Made by a program: the position numbers and the translations under genes. A stretch of DNA of 64,000 nt, taken from assembly GCF_020171345.1 (NCBI RefSeq), contig NZ_JAIUZM010000001.1, forward strand, positions 930,001-994,000. Reading direction: 5' to 3'. The number at the start of each line of letters is the position of its first letter. Positions within the stretch are counted from its first letter, which is position 1. Positions 31,582 to 43,300 of the stretch are shown here, piece by piece. This DNA comes from Microbulbifer agarilyticus. GTDB lineage: Bacteria > Pseudomonadota > Gammaproteobacteria > Pseudomonadales > Cellvibrionaceae. A model generated the notes under the pieces. That model had not been told where the DNA came from. It made no database searches and was given only the letters and a program-made list of their open reading frames with translations.

Positions 31582-32198
31582 CCCTCTTCTCCCTGATCCT
31601 TGTAACGATAAGTCTTAGCACGCACCACCATATTCAGCAGCGCTGAACTGTCTTTGCTGGTACCAATCTCAAAGTCATGCAGGGTAACAATCCGTGGCAT
31701 ACCGGCGATACCAGAAATAAAAGCACCAAACTCGTGGTAACCGCCCTGCACCTCGATGCGGATCGGCAGCTCAACATAGAACTCGCCAACCTGCTCACCC
31801 TCGAGCGCAATCTTTTGAATGGTCAAACCGCTGCCGCGGCCAAACTCGTCGATATCTTCGAGCAGGCCCGGCACTTCAGTGTCCTTTGGCAACTGCTTCA
31901 ATAGCGCGCCGAAGGTTTCTTCCATCTCTGCCAGCTGCTCGCGATATGCGTCAAGGTTCGCAGCCTCGAAAGACTTGCGCTCAAACTGGGTAAACAGCTC
32001 GCGCTCTTTGTTCTCAGCAAACTCCAGCTGACTGTAGCGATCTTTGATCATGAAAAAGTAACCGCCACCGATCAGCACCGCGGAAATCACGATCAACAAC
32101 GCCACACGCCCAGCGAGGGGCCAGACACCGACGCGGGAAAAGTCGATATCGTTAATATCCAGCTCATTGAGCTGCTTTAAAGTATCTTCAAGCGCCAC
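31578..32198 (-). CDS. pilO: Type IV pilus inner-membrane platform protein PilO
   Basis: PilO pairs with PilN in the periplasm to form the alignment subcomplex. The 206 residues have one membrane helix (about 30-50, VALLIVISAVLIGGGYFF), a periplasmic coiled coil (about 52-115) and a ferredoxin-like C-terminal domain. It is 2 nt downstream of pilN and overlaps pilP by 4 nt. Confidence 0.95.
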   Translation of the reverse strand: MALEDTLKQLNELDINDIDFSRVGVWPLAGRVALLIVISAVLIGGGYFFMIKDRYSQLEFAENKERELFTQFERKSFEAANLDAYREQLAEMEETFGALLKQLPKDTEVPGLLEDIDEFGRGSGLTIQKIALEGEQVGEFYVELPIRIEVQGGYHEFGAFISGIAGMPRIVTLHDFEIGTSKDSSALLNMVVRAKTYRYKDQGEEG

Positions 32199-32200
32199 GA

Positions 32201-32785
32201 TTACGCTCCACTGTTGGCGCCGTCATCGGCGCCCTCTTCTTTTTTGCGGCCGCTAACATTGACCGTCATTTCAAACGCGCTCGCCTGCTCACCAAACTCA
32301 GGCTTGGCGGTAACATCCGTCAGGTTTGGCGACTGGAACCACTCAGACTGATCCAGACTGCGCATAAATGAGGAAACCCGGTTGTTGGATTCAGCCATGC
32401 CGGATATTTGGAGGGTCTTGCCCGTGCGTTTGAGCTCGGTCAACCACAGGCCTTCCGGGGCGGCGCGCACCATTTCATCAAAGTAGCGCACGGCCAGAGG
32501 ACGGTTACCCTGCAGCTCCTGAATAACGCGCATACGGTCAATCAGCTCCTGACGACGCTTCTTCAGCTCCTTGATTTCGCGCACCTGTTTGTTCAGCGCT
32601 GCAATCTCGGTATTCAGCAACTGATTGCGCCCATTCTGATTGGCAATCTGCGCATCCACAGTTTTCATCCACATCACAACCGAGACCACGGCAGCAAGCA
32701 CCACCACAACCGCAACCTGCTGAAACTCTTTCTGCTTCTGCGCCCGGTATTCCTGACGCCACGGGAGTAAGTTAATTTTTGCCAT
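32201..32785 (-). CDS. pilN: Type IV pilus inner-membrane platform protein PilN
   Basis: PilN binds cytoplasmic PilM through its extreme N-terminus, which here starts with the conserved INLLPWR motif (MAKINLLPWRQEYR). A single membrane helix (about 22-42), a coiled coil and a C-terminal ferredoxin-like domain follow, for 194 residues in all. The hydrophilic tail is KKEEGADDGANSGA. It is 3 nt downstream of pilM. Confidence 0.96.
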   Translation of the reverse strand: MAKINLLPWRQEYRAQKQKEFQQVAVVVVLAAVVSVVMWMKTVDAQIANQNGRNQLLNTEIAALNKQVREIKELKKRRQELIDRMRVIQELQGNRPLAVRYFDEMVRAAPEGLWLTELKRTGKTLQISGMAESNNRVSSFMRSLDQSEWFQSPNLTDVTAKPEFGEQASAFEMTVNVSGRKKEEGADDGANSGA

Positions 32786-32788
32786 TGA

Positions 32789-33886
<1,098 letters not shown>

Positions 33887-33901
33887 TTATGGAGGTTTGA
33901 T

Positions 33902-33929
33902 GTTATAGCACTTTAAATTACCGCCGCAA
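33902..33929 (-). promoter_or_regulatory. Candidate sigma-70 promoter of pilMNOPQ
   Basis: On the minus strand TTGCGG and TATAAC are separated by 16 nt and end 37 nt before the pilM start. This is a reasonable sigma-70 match. Two TATAAT hexamers on the other strand (33965-33970 and 33987-33992) may belong to the divergent PBP1A promoter, but neither has a clear -35. Confidence 0.45.
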
Positions 33930-34020
33930 CCGCCTTTTGCATAGGTATCAGTGCACATTATTCGTATAATTGTCGAACAGTGCCGATATAATTGATTAAG
34001 ACGTATACAGAAGCATTTCA

Positions 34021-36711
34021 ATGACCGAAAAAGCCCGCAACCGCCTGTTGTCACTGCTGTGGCTGGCTCTAGCCGGCGCCGCAGCCGGCGCCATGGCGTT
34101 TTCCAGTATTTATCTGTACCTGAAACCGGGCTTACCATCCGTGGAGAGCCTGCGCGATATCCGGCTGCAGACCCCGCTACGCATCTATTCCCGGGATATG
34201 AAGCTGATTGGCGAATTCGGCGAGAAACGCCGCAGCCCGATCACCATCGACCAGACCCCGGAAATGTTCATCAACGCCATTCTGGCCGCAGAAGACGATG
34301 GCTTCTACTCCCACAGCGGCGTTTCTATCAAGGGCCTGATGCGGGCCGTGCGCCAGCTCATTGCCAGTGGCTCCATCCAGTCTGGCGGTAGTACGCTGAC
34401 GATGCAGGTGGCGCGGAACTTCTTTTTGAGCCGGGAACAGCGCTTTATCCGCAAGTTCAACGAGATCCTGCTCTCCCTGCAAATCGAGCAGGAATTGAGC
34501 AAAGATGAGATCCTGGCGCTCTATATCAATAAGATCTTCCTCGGCAACCGCGCCTACGGTTTCCAGGCGGCGGCACAGGTCTACTACGGTAAAGACATTA
34601 ATGACCTGAGCTTGGCCCAGTGGGCCATGATGGCAGGCTTACCCAAAGCACCGTCAACCTACAACCCCATTGCCAACCCCTCACGAGCACTGGTGCGCCG
34701 CAACTGGATCCTCAAACGCATGCTCGACCTGGGCCATATTGACCAGGACGAGTACAAGAACTCGATTACTGCGCCGGTCACCGCGCGCTTCCACGGTCGC
34801 GATCTGGATATGAGCGCCCCCTATGTGGCCGAAATGGCTCGCAAAGAAGCGGTAGACTTGTTTGGCGACGCCGCTTACACGGATGGTTACCAGATCATTA
34901 CCACCGTCGACAGCGGACTCCAAGACGCAGCGCGCAAAGCCTTGCAGCACGGGCTGGAGACCTACGATGGTCGTCACGGCTACCGCGGGCCGGAACAACG
35001 CCTGGATGTAGAGCTTCTGGTGGACAATGACCAGCTCGTGGATCTGCTTAAGGAAATCCCAGTGCTCGGAGGCCTTGAGCCGGCGGTAGTAACTGCGGTC
35101 AATCCCCAGAGCCTGATGGTACAGCTGCGCGACCGCCGGGTCGTTGAAATTGCCTGGGAAAACGGCCTCAGCAGTATTCGTCCATATATTTCTGAGGACG
35201 CGCGCGGCGCACGGCTGACCTCCGCAGAAGAACTGTTCGCACCTGGTGATGTGGTACGCCTGCGGCGTATTGTAATCAGTGCAGAGCAGGTTGCAGCGGA
35301 GCACAAAGCGGCTCAGGAAGCGGCACTGGCATCGGCAGCTGAAGCACTCGCCGATACCAATATCACCGAAGACCCCTTCTCTACACCAGAAGGACTGGAG
35401 CGCGAAGAGCCCGCTGAGGCACCAGAAGCCCGCGAAGAGTGGCACCTGACCCAGGTACCAGCGGCGCAGGGCGCTCTGGTATCGCTGGAACCGGAAGACG
35501 GTGCGATTCGCGCCTTGGTCGGCGGATACGATTTCCGCCAGAGCCACTTCAACCGGGTGACCCAGGCCGCACGCCAGCCGGGATCCAGTTTCAAACCCTT
35601 TATCTATGCGGCGGCGGTTGAAAATGGCTATACCGCGGCCAGCATCATCAACGACGCCCCCATCATCTTCGAGCAAACCAATCTCGAAGATGTATGGCGC
35701 CCGGAGAACGATGGAGGGACCTTCCTCGGTCCGACCCGCTTGCGCAAAGCCCTGTATATGTCGCGCAATATGGTATCCATACGCCTGTTACAGGCGCTGG
35801 GACTGGACCGCGCGCTGACCTACACCGAAGGGTTTGGTTTCGACCGTTCCAAGCTGGATCGTAACCTCTCCATCGCGCTCGGCACTTCTGCGCTCACCCC
35901 ACTAGAAATGGTGCGTGGCTATGCAGCTTTCGCCAATGGAGGCTTTCGCGTAGAGCCCTACCTGTTAGATCAGGTACTCGACGTGCACGGCGACACCGTC
36001 TATCAGGCGTTGCCACTGACTGTCTGTCGCGACTGCCCGCTGCCAGGCGAAGCACCCACCGCGGAGGCGGAGCCCATCGATCTGCAGTCGGTACAACACG
36101 AAGCGGCCGCCGCCGCCAATGAAGAAGAGCCTCTAGAGCTTCGCACGCTGCCGGTCGCACCACTGAGCGCCGATGAACAAGCACGCCCCCGCGCGCCGCG
36201 CGCCATGGCGGCAGAAACTGCGTTTATCATGGACTCCATGCTGAAAGATGTCGTCAAACTGGGTACGGGTCGCAAGGCACTGGCAATGAAGCGCGGCGAC
36301 ATCGCCGGCAAGACCGGAACCACCAATGGTCCCCGCGATGCCTGGTTCTCTGGCTACAGCCCTTATCTGGCCACCAGCACCTGGGTAGGCTTCGACGACA
36401 ATACGCCCATTGGTCGCAATGAGTACGGCGGCTCGGCCGCACTTCCCATCTGGATCGATTTTATGGCGGCTGCCCTCGATGGTCTGCCAGAGCGCCACCT
36501 GCCACAACCGGAAGACATCGTAACCACGCGTATCAATCCGCGTACCGGTATGCGCACCTCACGCGGCGGTATTTTCGAGATATTTCGCGCCAACCGGGTA
36601 CCCGGCCGCGAGACCTACAGCAACTACCCGTCAATTTATTCGGATGGGCCGAGCAACCCATCCAACAGTGACAGCCAGTCGCAGGATTCCGTGCCGGAAG
36701 AGCTGTTCTAA
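34021..36711 (+). CDS. mrcA: Class A penicillin-binding protein 1A
   Basis: A bifunctional peptidoglycan glycosyltransferase and transpeptidase. The 896 residues have an N-terminal membrane anchor (about 12-33). The GT51 domain has catalytic E91 in AAEDDGFYSHSG, and an OB-like domain follows with an alanine/glutamate-rich insert around 420-470. The transpeptidase motifs are S522-S-F-K525, S581-R-N583 and K764-T-G. A CxxC pair, C669/C672, sits in an insert between SxN and KTG. The tail is Ser/Asn-rich. It diverges from pilM, as ponA does in Pseudomonas, and is followed by a long palindromic terminator. Confidence 0.96.
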   Translation: MTEKARNRLLSLLWLALAGAAAGAMAFSSIYLYLKPGLPSVESLRDIRLQTPLRIYSRDMKLIGEFGEKRRSPITIDQTPEMFINAILAAEDDGFYSHSGVSIKGLMRAVRQLIASGSIQSGGSTLTMQVARNFFLSREQRFIRKFNEILLSLQIEQELSKDEILALYINKIFLGNRAYGFQAAAQVYYGKDINDLSLAQWAMMAGLPKAPSTYNPIANPSRALVRRNWILKRMLDLGHIDQDEYKNSITAPVTARFHGRDLDMSAPYVAEMARKEAVDLFGDAAYTDGYQIITTVDSGLQDAARKALQHGLETYDGRHGYRGPEQRLDVELLVDNDQLVDLLKEIPVLGGLEPAVVTAVNPQSLMVQLRDRRVVEIAWENGLSSIRPYISEDARGARLTSAEELFAPGDVVRLRRIVISAEQVAAEHKAAQEAALASAAEALADTNITEDPFSTPEGLEREEPAEAPEAREEWHLTQVPAAQGALVSLEPEDGAIRALVGGYDFRQSHFNRVTQAARQPGSSFKPFIYAAAVENGYTAASIINDAPIIFEQTNLEDVWRPENDGGTFLGPTRLRKALYMSRNMVSIRLLQALGLDRALTYTEGFGFDRSKLDRNLSIALGTSALTPLEMVRGYAAFANGGFRVEPYLLDQVLDVHGDTVYQALPLTVCRDCPLPGEAPTAEAEPIDLQSVQHEAAAAANEEEPLELRTLPVAPLSADEQARPRAPRAMAAETAFIMDSMLKDVVKLGTGRKALAMKRGDIAGKTGTTNGPRDAWFSGYSPYLATSTWVGFDDNTPIGRNEYGGSAALPIWIDFMAAALDGLPERHLPQPEDIVTTRINPRTGMRTSRGGIFEIFRANRVPGRETYSNYPSIYSDGPSNPSNSDSQSQDSVPEELF

Positions 36712-36722
36712 CAGTACGGGTT

Positions 36723-36778
36723 ACACCAGACCAATAAAAAAGCCGCCCCGAGGGGCGGCTTTTTTATTGGTCTGGTGT
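36723..36778. terminator. 56-bp perfect palindrome, bidirectional terminator between convergent genes
   Basis: Two 27-nt arms (36723-36749 and 36752-36778) are exact reverse complements around a 2-nt centre. The inner GC-rich part (GCCGCCCC/GGGGCGGC) is followed on each strand by six T, so it can terminate both the PBP1A transcript and the chp transcript. The 13 bp beyond the A/T tract on each side are also perfectly paired, which is more than a terminator needs. Confidence 0.85.
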
Positions 36779-36843
36779 TTATTGGTTACAACGTCGGAAC
36801 TAATACCTGGCAGTTCTGCAGTCCCGGACCCAGCCTGGACGGC

Positions 36844-37335
36844 CTAGCGCGAACTGCGATATTCGAGGCAGGCCTCTTCCAGCGTACCCAGATCCGGGAT
36901 CACCGCCGCTTCGCCGGTGACCGAGACATGCATCAACTCACCCATGGCGCAGTCACCCTCGCGACCGGCCAGGTCTGCGGGCGTCACACGTACCAGACGT
37001 GGAGTCCCCTGCAGGACCACGGCAAAAAACGGCAAATCCCCGTCCGGGTTGCCGCTGCTGAGCACCGCGATACGGCAGTTACTACGCAACACCGGCATGG
37101 GGTTACCGCGCATTACCTCAAACGAAATCAGCGGCAAGCGCAACTCACGCCAGTGCAACTCGCCCATATACCAGTCCGGCGCATCAAATGCCGATACCGG
37201 GCTCTGCAGGGCGATAATTTCGGAAAGTGTATCCACCGGCACCAACAACTGACCATCCGCCAGCGGCAACAACAGACTGCTGACCTCGGTCGGCACCTCG
37301 GTGTTAGGCAGGGTATCTACGCCATTTCCACTCAT
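36844..37335 (-). CDS. chpC: CheW-like adaptor, ChpC-type
   Basis: A 163-residue CheW-domain protein (SSLLLPLADGQLLVPVDTLS near 19, GELHWRELRLPLISFE near 58). It probably couples or tunes the Chp kinase array. It is the last gene of the cluster, downstream of chpA by 55 nt, the place of chpC in Pseudomonas. The chpB methylesterase gene that lies between them there is missing. Assignment to ChpC rests on position and CheW similarity only. Confidence 0.75.
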   Translation of the reverse strand: MSGNGVDTLPNTEVPTEVSSLLLPLADGQLLVPVDTLSEIIALQSPVSAFDAPDWYMGELHWRELRLPLISFEVMRGNPMPVLRSNCRIAVLSSGNPDGDLPFFAVVLQGTPRLVRVTPADLAGREGDCAMGELMHVSVTGEAAVIPDLGTLEEACLEYRSSR

Positions 37336-37390
37336 GCTATGTACGCTCCACCACCTGATGTGGCATCAAAATTCTCTTGGCCGGCCGTCA

Positions 37391-40300
37391 TTAGGAATCT
37401 GCCTTTGCCTCGGTAAAGTCACGAATGGCTTCCAGCAGGATCTCTTCCTGATACGGCTTACCCAGGTAGTGGTTTACCCCGAGGGATAAGGCGTGATCGC
37501 GGTGTTTCTTACCGGTACGAGAGGTGATCATGATGATCGGAATATCCCGCAGACGGCTGCTGGAGCGGATATTGCGCGCCACTTCAAAGCCGTCCATACG
37601 CGGCATTTCAATATCCAGCAGCATCACATCGGGAATCACATCCTGCAGCTGGATAATTGCATCCTGTCCGTCTTTCGCGGTAATCACCTGGAAACCCTCC
37701 CGCTCCAGGAAGCGCGTGGTCACCTTGCGTACGGTTACCGAGTCATCCACCACCATGACCAGCTTCTGGGTCTCCGGTTCCTCCCGCCCACTTTCCGCGG
37801 ATATTTCTTCCAGCAGCGGCGTTTCCGGGCGCGCCATTTGCGCGGAGTGTTTGCGCAGCAGTGCGTGCGCATCGAGGATCACCACCACGGTACCGTCACC
37901 GGTAACCGTCGCACCGGATACCCCCTGCACCCCCGCAAACTGCGGGCCGAGGCTCTTCACCACGATCTCGCGGCTGCCCAGGATTGCATCTACCTGCAGC
38001 GCCATCGCGGTATTGTCAGAGCGTACCAGCAGCACTGGCATCTGCATGTCCTCTACCGCCAGACGCGGCTGCGCCGACGACTGCAGCAGGCTGCCGAAAT
38101 AATTCACCTGATAGGGCTCGCCGGCATACTCAAAACGGGCTTCCGGCGTGCGGTAGTAGTGCTCCAGCTCGAACGGGCTCAGGCGCACAATACCCTCGAT
38201 GGTATTCAGTGGCATGGCGAACAGATCGTCCCCCACTTTCACCATCAGTGCACGGTTTACCGATACGGTAAACGGGAGGCGCACCACAAACTCGGTTCCC
38301 TGGCCGGCCTGCGAGCCGATCGTTACCGAGCCGCCGATCTGCTTGATCTCGGCAGATACCACGTCCATGCCGACACCGCGTCCGGATATCTGCGTGACCT
38401 GATCCGCAGTACTGAAACCAGCCTGCAGAATAAACTGCATGATTTCATTGTTGGACAACTCGGCGTCCGGGCGCATCAGGCCACTTTCAATCGCTTTTTC
38501 ACGCACCCGCATCAGGTTGATACCGGAACCATCGTCACTGATGGTCAGCACCACCTCACTGCCCTCACGGGCGACAGCAACGGCGATACGGCCGCGCTCT
38601 GGTTTGCCAGAGTCGCGACGTGCTTGTGGAGATTCAATACCGTGGTCGACCGCGTTACGCAGCATATGTTCGAGCGGCGCTACCATGCGCTCCAGCATGG
38701 AACGATCCAATTCGCCTTCCACGTTGGAGAACACCAGATCCACCTGCTTACCCAGCTCCGCACTCACCTGACGCACAATACGGCGCAGGCGCGGCACCAA
38801 CCGCGAGAAAGGCACCATGCGGCTGCGCATCAGGCCTTCCTGCAACTCGGTATTTACGCGCGACTGCTGCAACAACAGGGTCTCAGTATCCCGTGCCTTG
38901 TTGCCCAGAGTCTGGCGCAAATCCAGCAAGTCTGAGGTGGACTCAAGCAAGGAGCGCGACAATTGCTGGAAGGACGAGTAGCGGTCCATTTCCAGCGGGT
39001 CAAAATCTACATCCTGTTCCTGACGGAACTGAATCTGTGCTTCGGTTTCTTTATCCAGGCGACGCAGCTGCTCGTTCAGGCGCAACAGGGTCACGTCCAT
39101 TTCGTCGAGCGCGAGACCGAACTCACTGACCTGCTCTTCGAGGCGGCCACGGGAAATAGAGGTCTCACCGGCGAGGTTTACCAGTTCTTCCAGCAGCTCG
39201 GATGCGACCCGCACCATTTCCTGGGGCTGGTTGCGCGGCTGGCCGCCATCGCGCTCACCCACATTTTTCGATTTGCGCACAAAAGGCAGCACGTTGCTGC
39301 TTGCCGCAGGTGCCGGCTCAACTTGTGTCGGCTCAACAACGGCTGGCGGAGCTTCTACGGTCGGGGCGGCCGGCGCGTCTACAATGTGCGCCTGCTCTAT
39401 TTCAACCGCCGAGGTGTCTACAACGATACTCTCTTGGCTAACTTGGCTCTCTTGGCCCGCTTCGTCGGCGGCTGTCGGCGCTGTATCCTGAACCGCCTCA
39501 CTGGGTACGGCGTGCGCATCGGCCCACTGGGTTTCCAACAGCGCGCAGAATGCGGGTAACTCTTCACCGCCCATCCACGCCTGCACGGTTTCAACACCAG
39601 CAGCGAGACGGTCGTAAATTCCATGAGCGTCGGCAAAGAAATTCGCAGATGGAACGCTGCCGCTCTGCATGTTCTCGATCACGGTCTCGAAGCGGTGGGC
39701 GACTTCACCAAGTCCCATCAGAGCCGCCATGCGCGCACCACCTTTGAAGGTGTGCAGCACACGCTTGAGCGCTTCTGGCATGGCATTGTCGTCGGGAGCC
39801 TGCTCCCAGTTCTGGACCAGCTCTTCCAGCTCATCCATCAGGTCGGAGGCCTCCTCAAGGAAAACCTCTACAACATCAGGATCGATTTCCGCCAGTAGCG
39901 CACGTTGCGCATCGGTAACTTCACCGGATGACGCTTGCGGAGCTGAAACCGCAGCGGTCGGCGCAGGGGGTGCGGCCTCTACCGGAGCCGCGGCTGGCTC
40001 AGCCATCAGGCGCTCAACGACGTCACGTTCGGGCGCGGAAAATTTTGCTTCCTGCGCAGGTTCGTGGGTCACAGGCTCAGAGACTATCGGTTCTGCAACG
40101 TCTTGCTCAGGGGACTGCAGTTCCACGATTTCGGACTCAATCGCCGGGATTGCATCGCTCAGGAGAGTATCCGAGGAGGGTTCGCCCGGCGCACCGGCAG
40201 ACAACTCGGCCTCCAACCATTCGACGGTCAGTTCCCGCTCATCTTCCACTACGCCAGCTGCATCAATGACAACATCATCAACAAGCTCGAGCTCTGCAGG

Positions 40301-43300
40301 TTCATCTTCGACAATGCCCTCGACTACCTTGTCGTCGGCCACCTGCTGCTCTGCAACCAGGTCATCGAAGCCCAATTCACCGAGATCATCTGCGGCGATT
40401 GCAGAAACCGCATCGATCTCCGCTGCGGGCGGCACCTCTTGCTGGACAGCCTCCTCATCGAACGCGAATTCGCTGGCATCGATGCCAAACTCGGAGAGGT
40501 CGATATCTTCCTCTTCGCCGCTGTCATCCCCTTGCGCCAGTGTGCGCAGGGCCTCACCCACCGCATCACTGACCTGCGGCAAATCGGTTGACGCGGCAAC
40601 CGCATCGACCAGATCCAGCAGTTCATTGTGGCCCTGTTCAAGGGATGCCCACAGTGCGGGCTCCTCTTCCAGGTGACCATCGATCACCTGGCGATACACG
40701 GCCAACAAAAGGTTGGCCAGTTCCTGCAGTGTTGGTAACTGCGCCTGGCCTGCGGCCTGCTGCAGAACATCAAGCTCTTCCGCAACCGGCAAAATAATGG
40801 ATCGATCACCAGGCGCAGCGCGCCAGCGGTTGAGCATCTCGTCCGCGTCCAGCAGCACCTTCATGCCGTCGGCCATGATCACCGCCAGCAGCTGGGGATC
40901 CACGGCCTTCGGTTCGTTGGCTTCGCGTTCGCGAATCAGGTGGCCAACGGCACGCTCCTGCAATTCCGCCACGCGCGCGAGGAACTGCTCGCTGCGCTCC
41001 ACATGCAGTGGCTCACGACGGTAAATCTGCTGCAGCACCTCTCGTACATAGCTGGCGCCGTCACTGATTAGATCGTAAGTATCGCTATCAATCGCGACCT
41101 GATAGGTACGCAGCTCTTTGGCAAAGCGCTCCAACGGTGCCATCAGTTCCGCTACCTGGGTGACCTCTGCCATATGGGCAGAGCCTTTCAGGGTGTGCAG
41201 GGCGCGGTGGAAAGGATCAGACGGAATGTCATATACCGGAGCCTGGCGCTGCATGTCAGCGAGGTATTCCGCCACCGTCGCCAGGTGGGTTTCGGCCTCC
41301 TGGGCGAAGATTTCCCACAACTGGGCATTTTCATCCGCTTCAAGCTGCGCTTCGTCGGTAACGGCTGGTGCAGCAGCGGCAGCCTCGGTGGTGCCGGCAG
41401 TATCAGACTGCAGCAGTGCATCGGGCACCTGGCCCTGGGAAAGCTGTTTCGCCCACCCCTCCAGCTCCGCCGTGCGGGCCGGATCCGGGTCACCGGTACG
41501 GGTGCGGAAGCCATCCACCATGGACGGTAGCTTGGCAAGCACCGTCTCGATCAATGTGACATGGGCGCGGGCCGGGGCGATCGTCTCGTCGAGCACCCGG
41601 TTGAGCATGTTTTCCACAGCCCACGACAGTTCACCGACTTCCAGCGCTTCCACCATGCGGCCGGAGCCCTTCAGGGTGTGGAAACCACGGCGGAATTCCA
41701 CCAGCGACTCGCGATCGCCAAAATTGGCTGCCCACAACGGGAAGTAGTGGTTGATGGTCTCGAGAACCTCACCGGCCTCCTCGAGGAAAATCTCGACGAT
41801 TTCATCGTCGATGATGCTGGTATCGTCGTCATCGTCCAGCGGAGGCAGGACGGCAGCAGGCGGCTCCGTAACTTGCTCCACGACTTGCTGCGCGACGAGC
41901 TCCGAGGAGTGTTCCGCGGCTGCGGTCTCGGTCGCAGTAACAGTCTCAACGGGCGCCGGGTCGCCAGCACTCTCTTCCGCAAACCAGCTTTCTTCAACCT
42001 GTGAAGGCGCTTCCTGCTCGGCAAGCGGTGCATCTTCAATAACAATCGATGGCTCGGAGTCGTCGATATCCGAGGGCTCCTCGACCAGACTGTCCGCAAG
42101 TGCGGCCAGCGGATCCGCCTCAGCCGTCGGCTTGGCAGCGGGCACTTCCTCTTCCAGCTCGAGAGAAAGCGCAAACCCATCGAGTGCCTGTGCTTCCTCG
42201 TCGGACGCCGGTGCTGCGACGACCGGCCCAGCAGAATCTTTGACGGTCTCTTCGGGCAGTTCGAGACCGCTCAGGGCACCGGCGGCGGCGCCATCGGTTG
42301 CCCCAGGGAACACATCACCGTCGGCGACCGCGTAACCCAGCGTTGCCACGCTTTCTTCCGCCAGTGCCAGCAACATGTCGGCATCTTCGATGCCATCGGA
42401 ACGGCGCTCGAGATAGTACTCGACGCTGGTAACCGCATCCGCAAGGGTATCCAGCAGCTTCCAGTCCGGCTGATCACCGGCATTGATCAAACGCTCTTCG
42501 ATATAACCGCGACAGGCACCCACAATTTCCGCAGCGCGGCCGTAGCCCACCATTTCCAGGCCACCGCAGACTTCCTGCAGACGCTTGGGAACCTGGGCGA
42601 GATGCCCGGCGTCCCAGTGGCTGGCGATGTACTCCACCACTGCCTCTTTCACGGTTTCCAGACCGATGCGAGCTTCGCGGAGTACCTGCTCGGTCGCCTC
42701 GCCCATCAGTGGCGATTCGCTATCGACCTTGCGATCCCGCTCCGCAGCGGCGGCGAGACCGGAATCGAGCTGCACCAACTCGGATGCGGCCTGCATTAAC
42801 AGGTCATCGGGTACAGCAACGCGCGATGCGTCCCGGAGATACTCGTAAATACTGCGGGCGCGGGTACGCTGATTCTCCAGCCCCAATACACCCAGGGTAT
42901 CGGCAATACGCTTGGCAACAATCGCGGTGTCGGAAAGCGGCGCGCGCTCGGCGGTGCTGATACTCGGATCCAGCGCTTCCCGCACGCTGGCGAGCTCTTC
43001 ACGCAGTGCGGCCACCGCGGTACCCATTGCCTCTGGCCCCATGGCCAGGGCGTCTTCGTTATCCGGGCGCGGCGTGCCGGGCACCGCGCGATCCAGTGCG
43101 AATTTCTGATACAGCGCGGAGGTACGCGGGCCATTCGGACCGCTCAGGTAAACGTAAAACAGCAGATTGCGGATGAGATCCCGGTCCGGACGCGCATCAA
43201 GAACGCGCGCACCCTGCCCCGCAAGCAAGCGAAATTCGATATCGATGCGGCGCAGCAGCTGGCGCAGAGCGGGCAAGACATTAACCCGGTGGTCAGCAAT

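Noticed and set aside
37493..40676. Long antisense frames inside chpA (37493-38935, 39669-40676)
   Set aside because: Low-complexity Ser/Ala/Arg or His-rich translations opposite a gene with clear kinase and receiver motifs; no ribosome sites or family similarity.
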